Shown piece after piece: positions 42,330 through 42,544 of a DNA stretch of 42,544 nucleotides (the stretch's first letter is position 1; every line of letters starts with the position of its first letter). The DNA is taken from positions 1-42,544 of the forward strand of contig JAFSGN010000004.1 in the NCBI GenBank assembly GCA_017440805.1, in the 5' to 3' direction. The DNA is from Clostridia bacterium (GTDB taxonomy: Bacteria > Bacillota > Clostridia > Oscillospirales > SIG627). The position numbers and the translations under genes were made by a program. The notes beneath the pieces are model-generated. The model searched no databases and was not told the origin of the DNA. It saw only the letters and a list, made by a program, of their open reading frames with translations.

Positions 42330-42402
42330 TGGGAGCTACAGGGATCGAACCTGTGACCTCCTGCTTGTAAGGCAGATGCTCTCCCAGCTGAGCTAAGCTC
42401 CC
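42330..42402 (-). tRNA. tRNA-Val (TAC)
   Basis: Acceptor GGGAGCT pairs with AGCTCCC. Anticodon loop CTTACAA with anticodon TAC (plus-strand 42367-42369). T-loop TTCGATC. Discriminator A, no CCA encoded. Confidence 0.96.
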
Positions 42403-42408
42403 ACATGA

Positions 42409-42481
42409 AGCGGATTACGGGGCTCGAACCCGCCACCTCGACCTTGGCAAGGTCGCGCTCTACCAAATGAGCTAAATCCGC
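42409..42481 (-). tRNA. tRNA-Gly (GCC), second copy
   Basis: All 73 bases are identical to the tRNA-Gly at 3-75, in the opposite orientation. Anticodon GCC. No CCA encoded. Confidence 0.97.
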
Positions 42482-42503
42482 ATAAAAGCACATTGGGGGA
42501 AAA

Positions 42504-42544
42504 TGCCTCCGGTCGGAATTGGACCAACGACACGAGGATTTTCA
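42504..42544 (-). tRNA. tRNA-Phe (GAA), partial at the window edge
   Basis: Only the 3' part is inside: anticodon GAA (plus-strand 42541-42543) with TGAAAA of the loop, the descending stem TCCTC, the T-arm GTTGG/CCGAC and acceptor CGGAGGC with discriminator A. The GAAAATCCTCGTGTCG stretch is typical of tRNA-Phe. The T-loop reads TCCAATT, with C at the usual U55. Confidence 0.85.

Overview
The window looks like a piece of chromosome from a low-GC, Gram-positive, endospore-forming anaerobe of the class Clostridia. The spoIIGA-sigE pair shows sporulation. Formate-tetrahydrofolate ligase (fhs) fits anaerobic one-carbon metabolism. A Bacillus-type SRP RNA with an Alu half, an OLE RNA with its partner gene oapA, and several SLH-domain proteins show a Gram-positive cell with an S-layer-like envelope. 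Six complete tRNA genes and one partial tRNA gene lie at the two ends, and none encodes its CCA tail. No insertion sequence, prophage or CRISPR array was seen.

Layout. 1-190: tRNA-Gly, tRNA-Cys and a terminator. 190-2190: a decayed accessory patch holding a palindromic repeat array, a four-helix-bundle (S23-like) gene, a small gene with an in-frame stop, and a frameshifted lipoprotein gene. 2213-8726 (minus): an exporter-like operon of adaptor, ABC ATPase, MacB-type permease and an SLH protein with three 144-residue repeats. 8937-10474 (minus): a PII-like protein paired with a CPA2 antiporter. 10670-12750 (minus): spoIIGA, sigE and a DUF3298-like gene. 13042-13689: rpe. 13790-22283: three paralogous, very large proteins with a carbohydrate-binding-like N-terminus, SLH domains and a glycosidase-like barrel; the middle one has lost its signal peptide and most of its SLH signal.

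22365-33451 (minus) is a long housekeeping operon. In transcription order it reads nusB, a TsaD-like paralog, xseA, xseB, OLE RNA, oapA, dxs, tlyA, nadK, argR, recN, tyrS. This is the classical OLE locus, but ispA is absent from its usual place. 33511-36339 (minus) is the SRP RNA followed by dnaX, ybaB and recR. 36398-39628 (minus) is fhs, tsaE, tsaB, rpiB. 39879-42099 (plus) is a tandem pair of SGNH hydrolases, one lipid-anchored and one SLH-anchored. The right end carries a minus-strand tRNA cluster (Phe partial, Gly, Val, Asp, Thr), whose tRNA-Gly is identical to the one at the left end.

How the parts fit. Most of the window is core information processing (translation, tRNA t6A modification, replication and repair) read from the minus strand. 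Between these operons sit envelope modules (exporter plus SLH protein, SLH glycosidase-like trio, SGNH pair) with their own strong promoters. The known but still poorly understood OLE ribonucleoprotein is the most notable element. The palindromic array beside the S23-like gene, the SLH/barrel trio and the exporter-linked repeat protein are the best candidates for undescribed biology.
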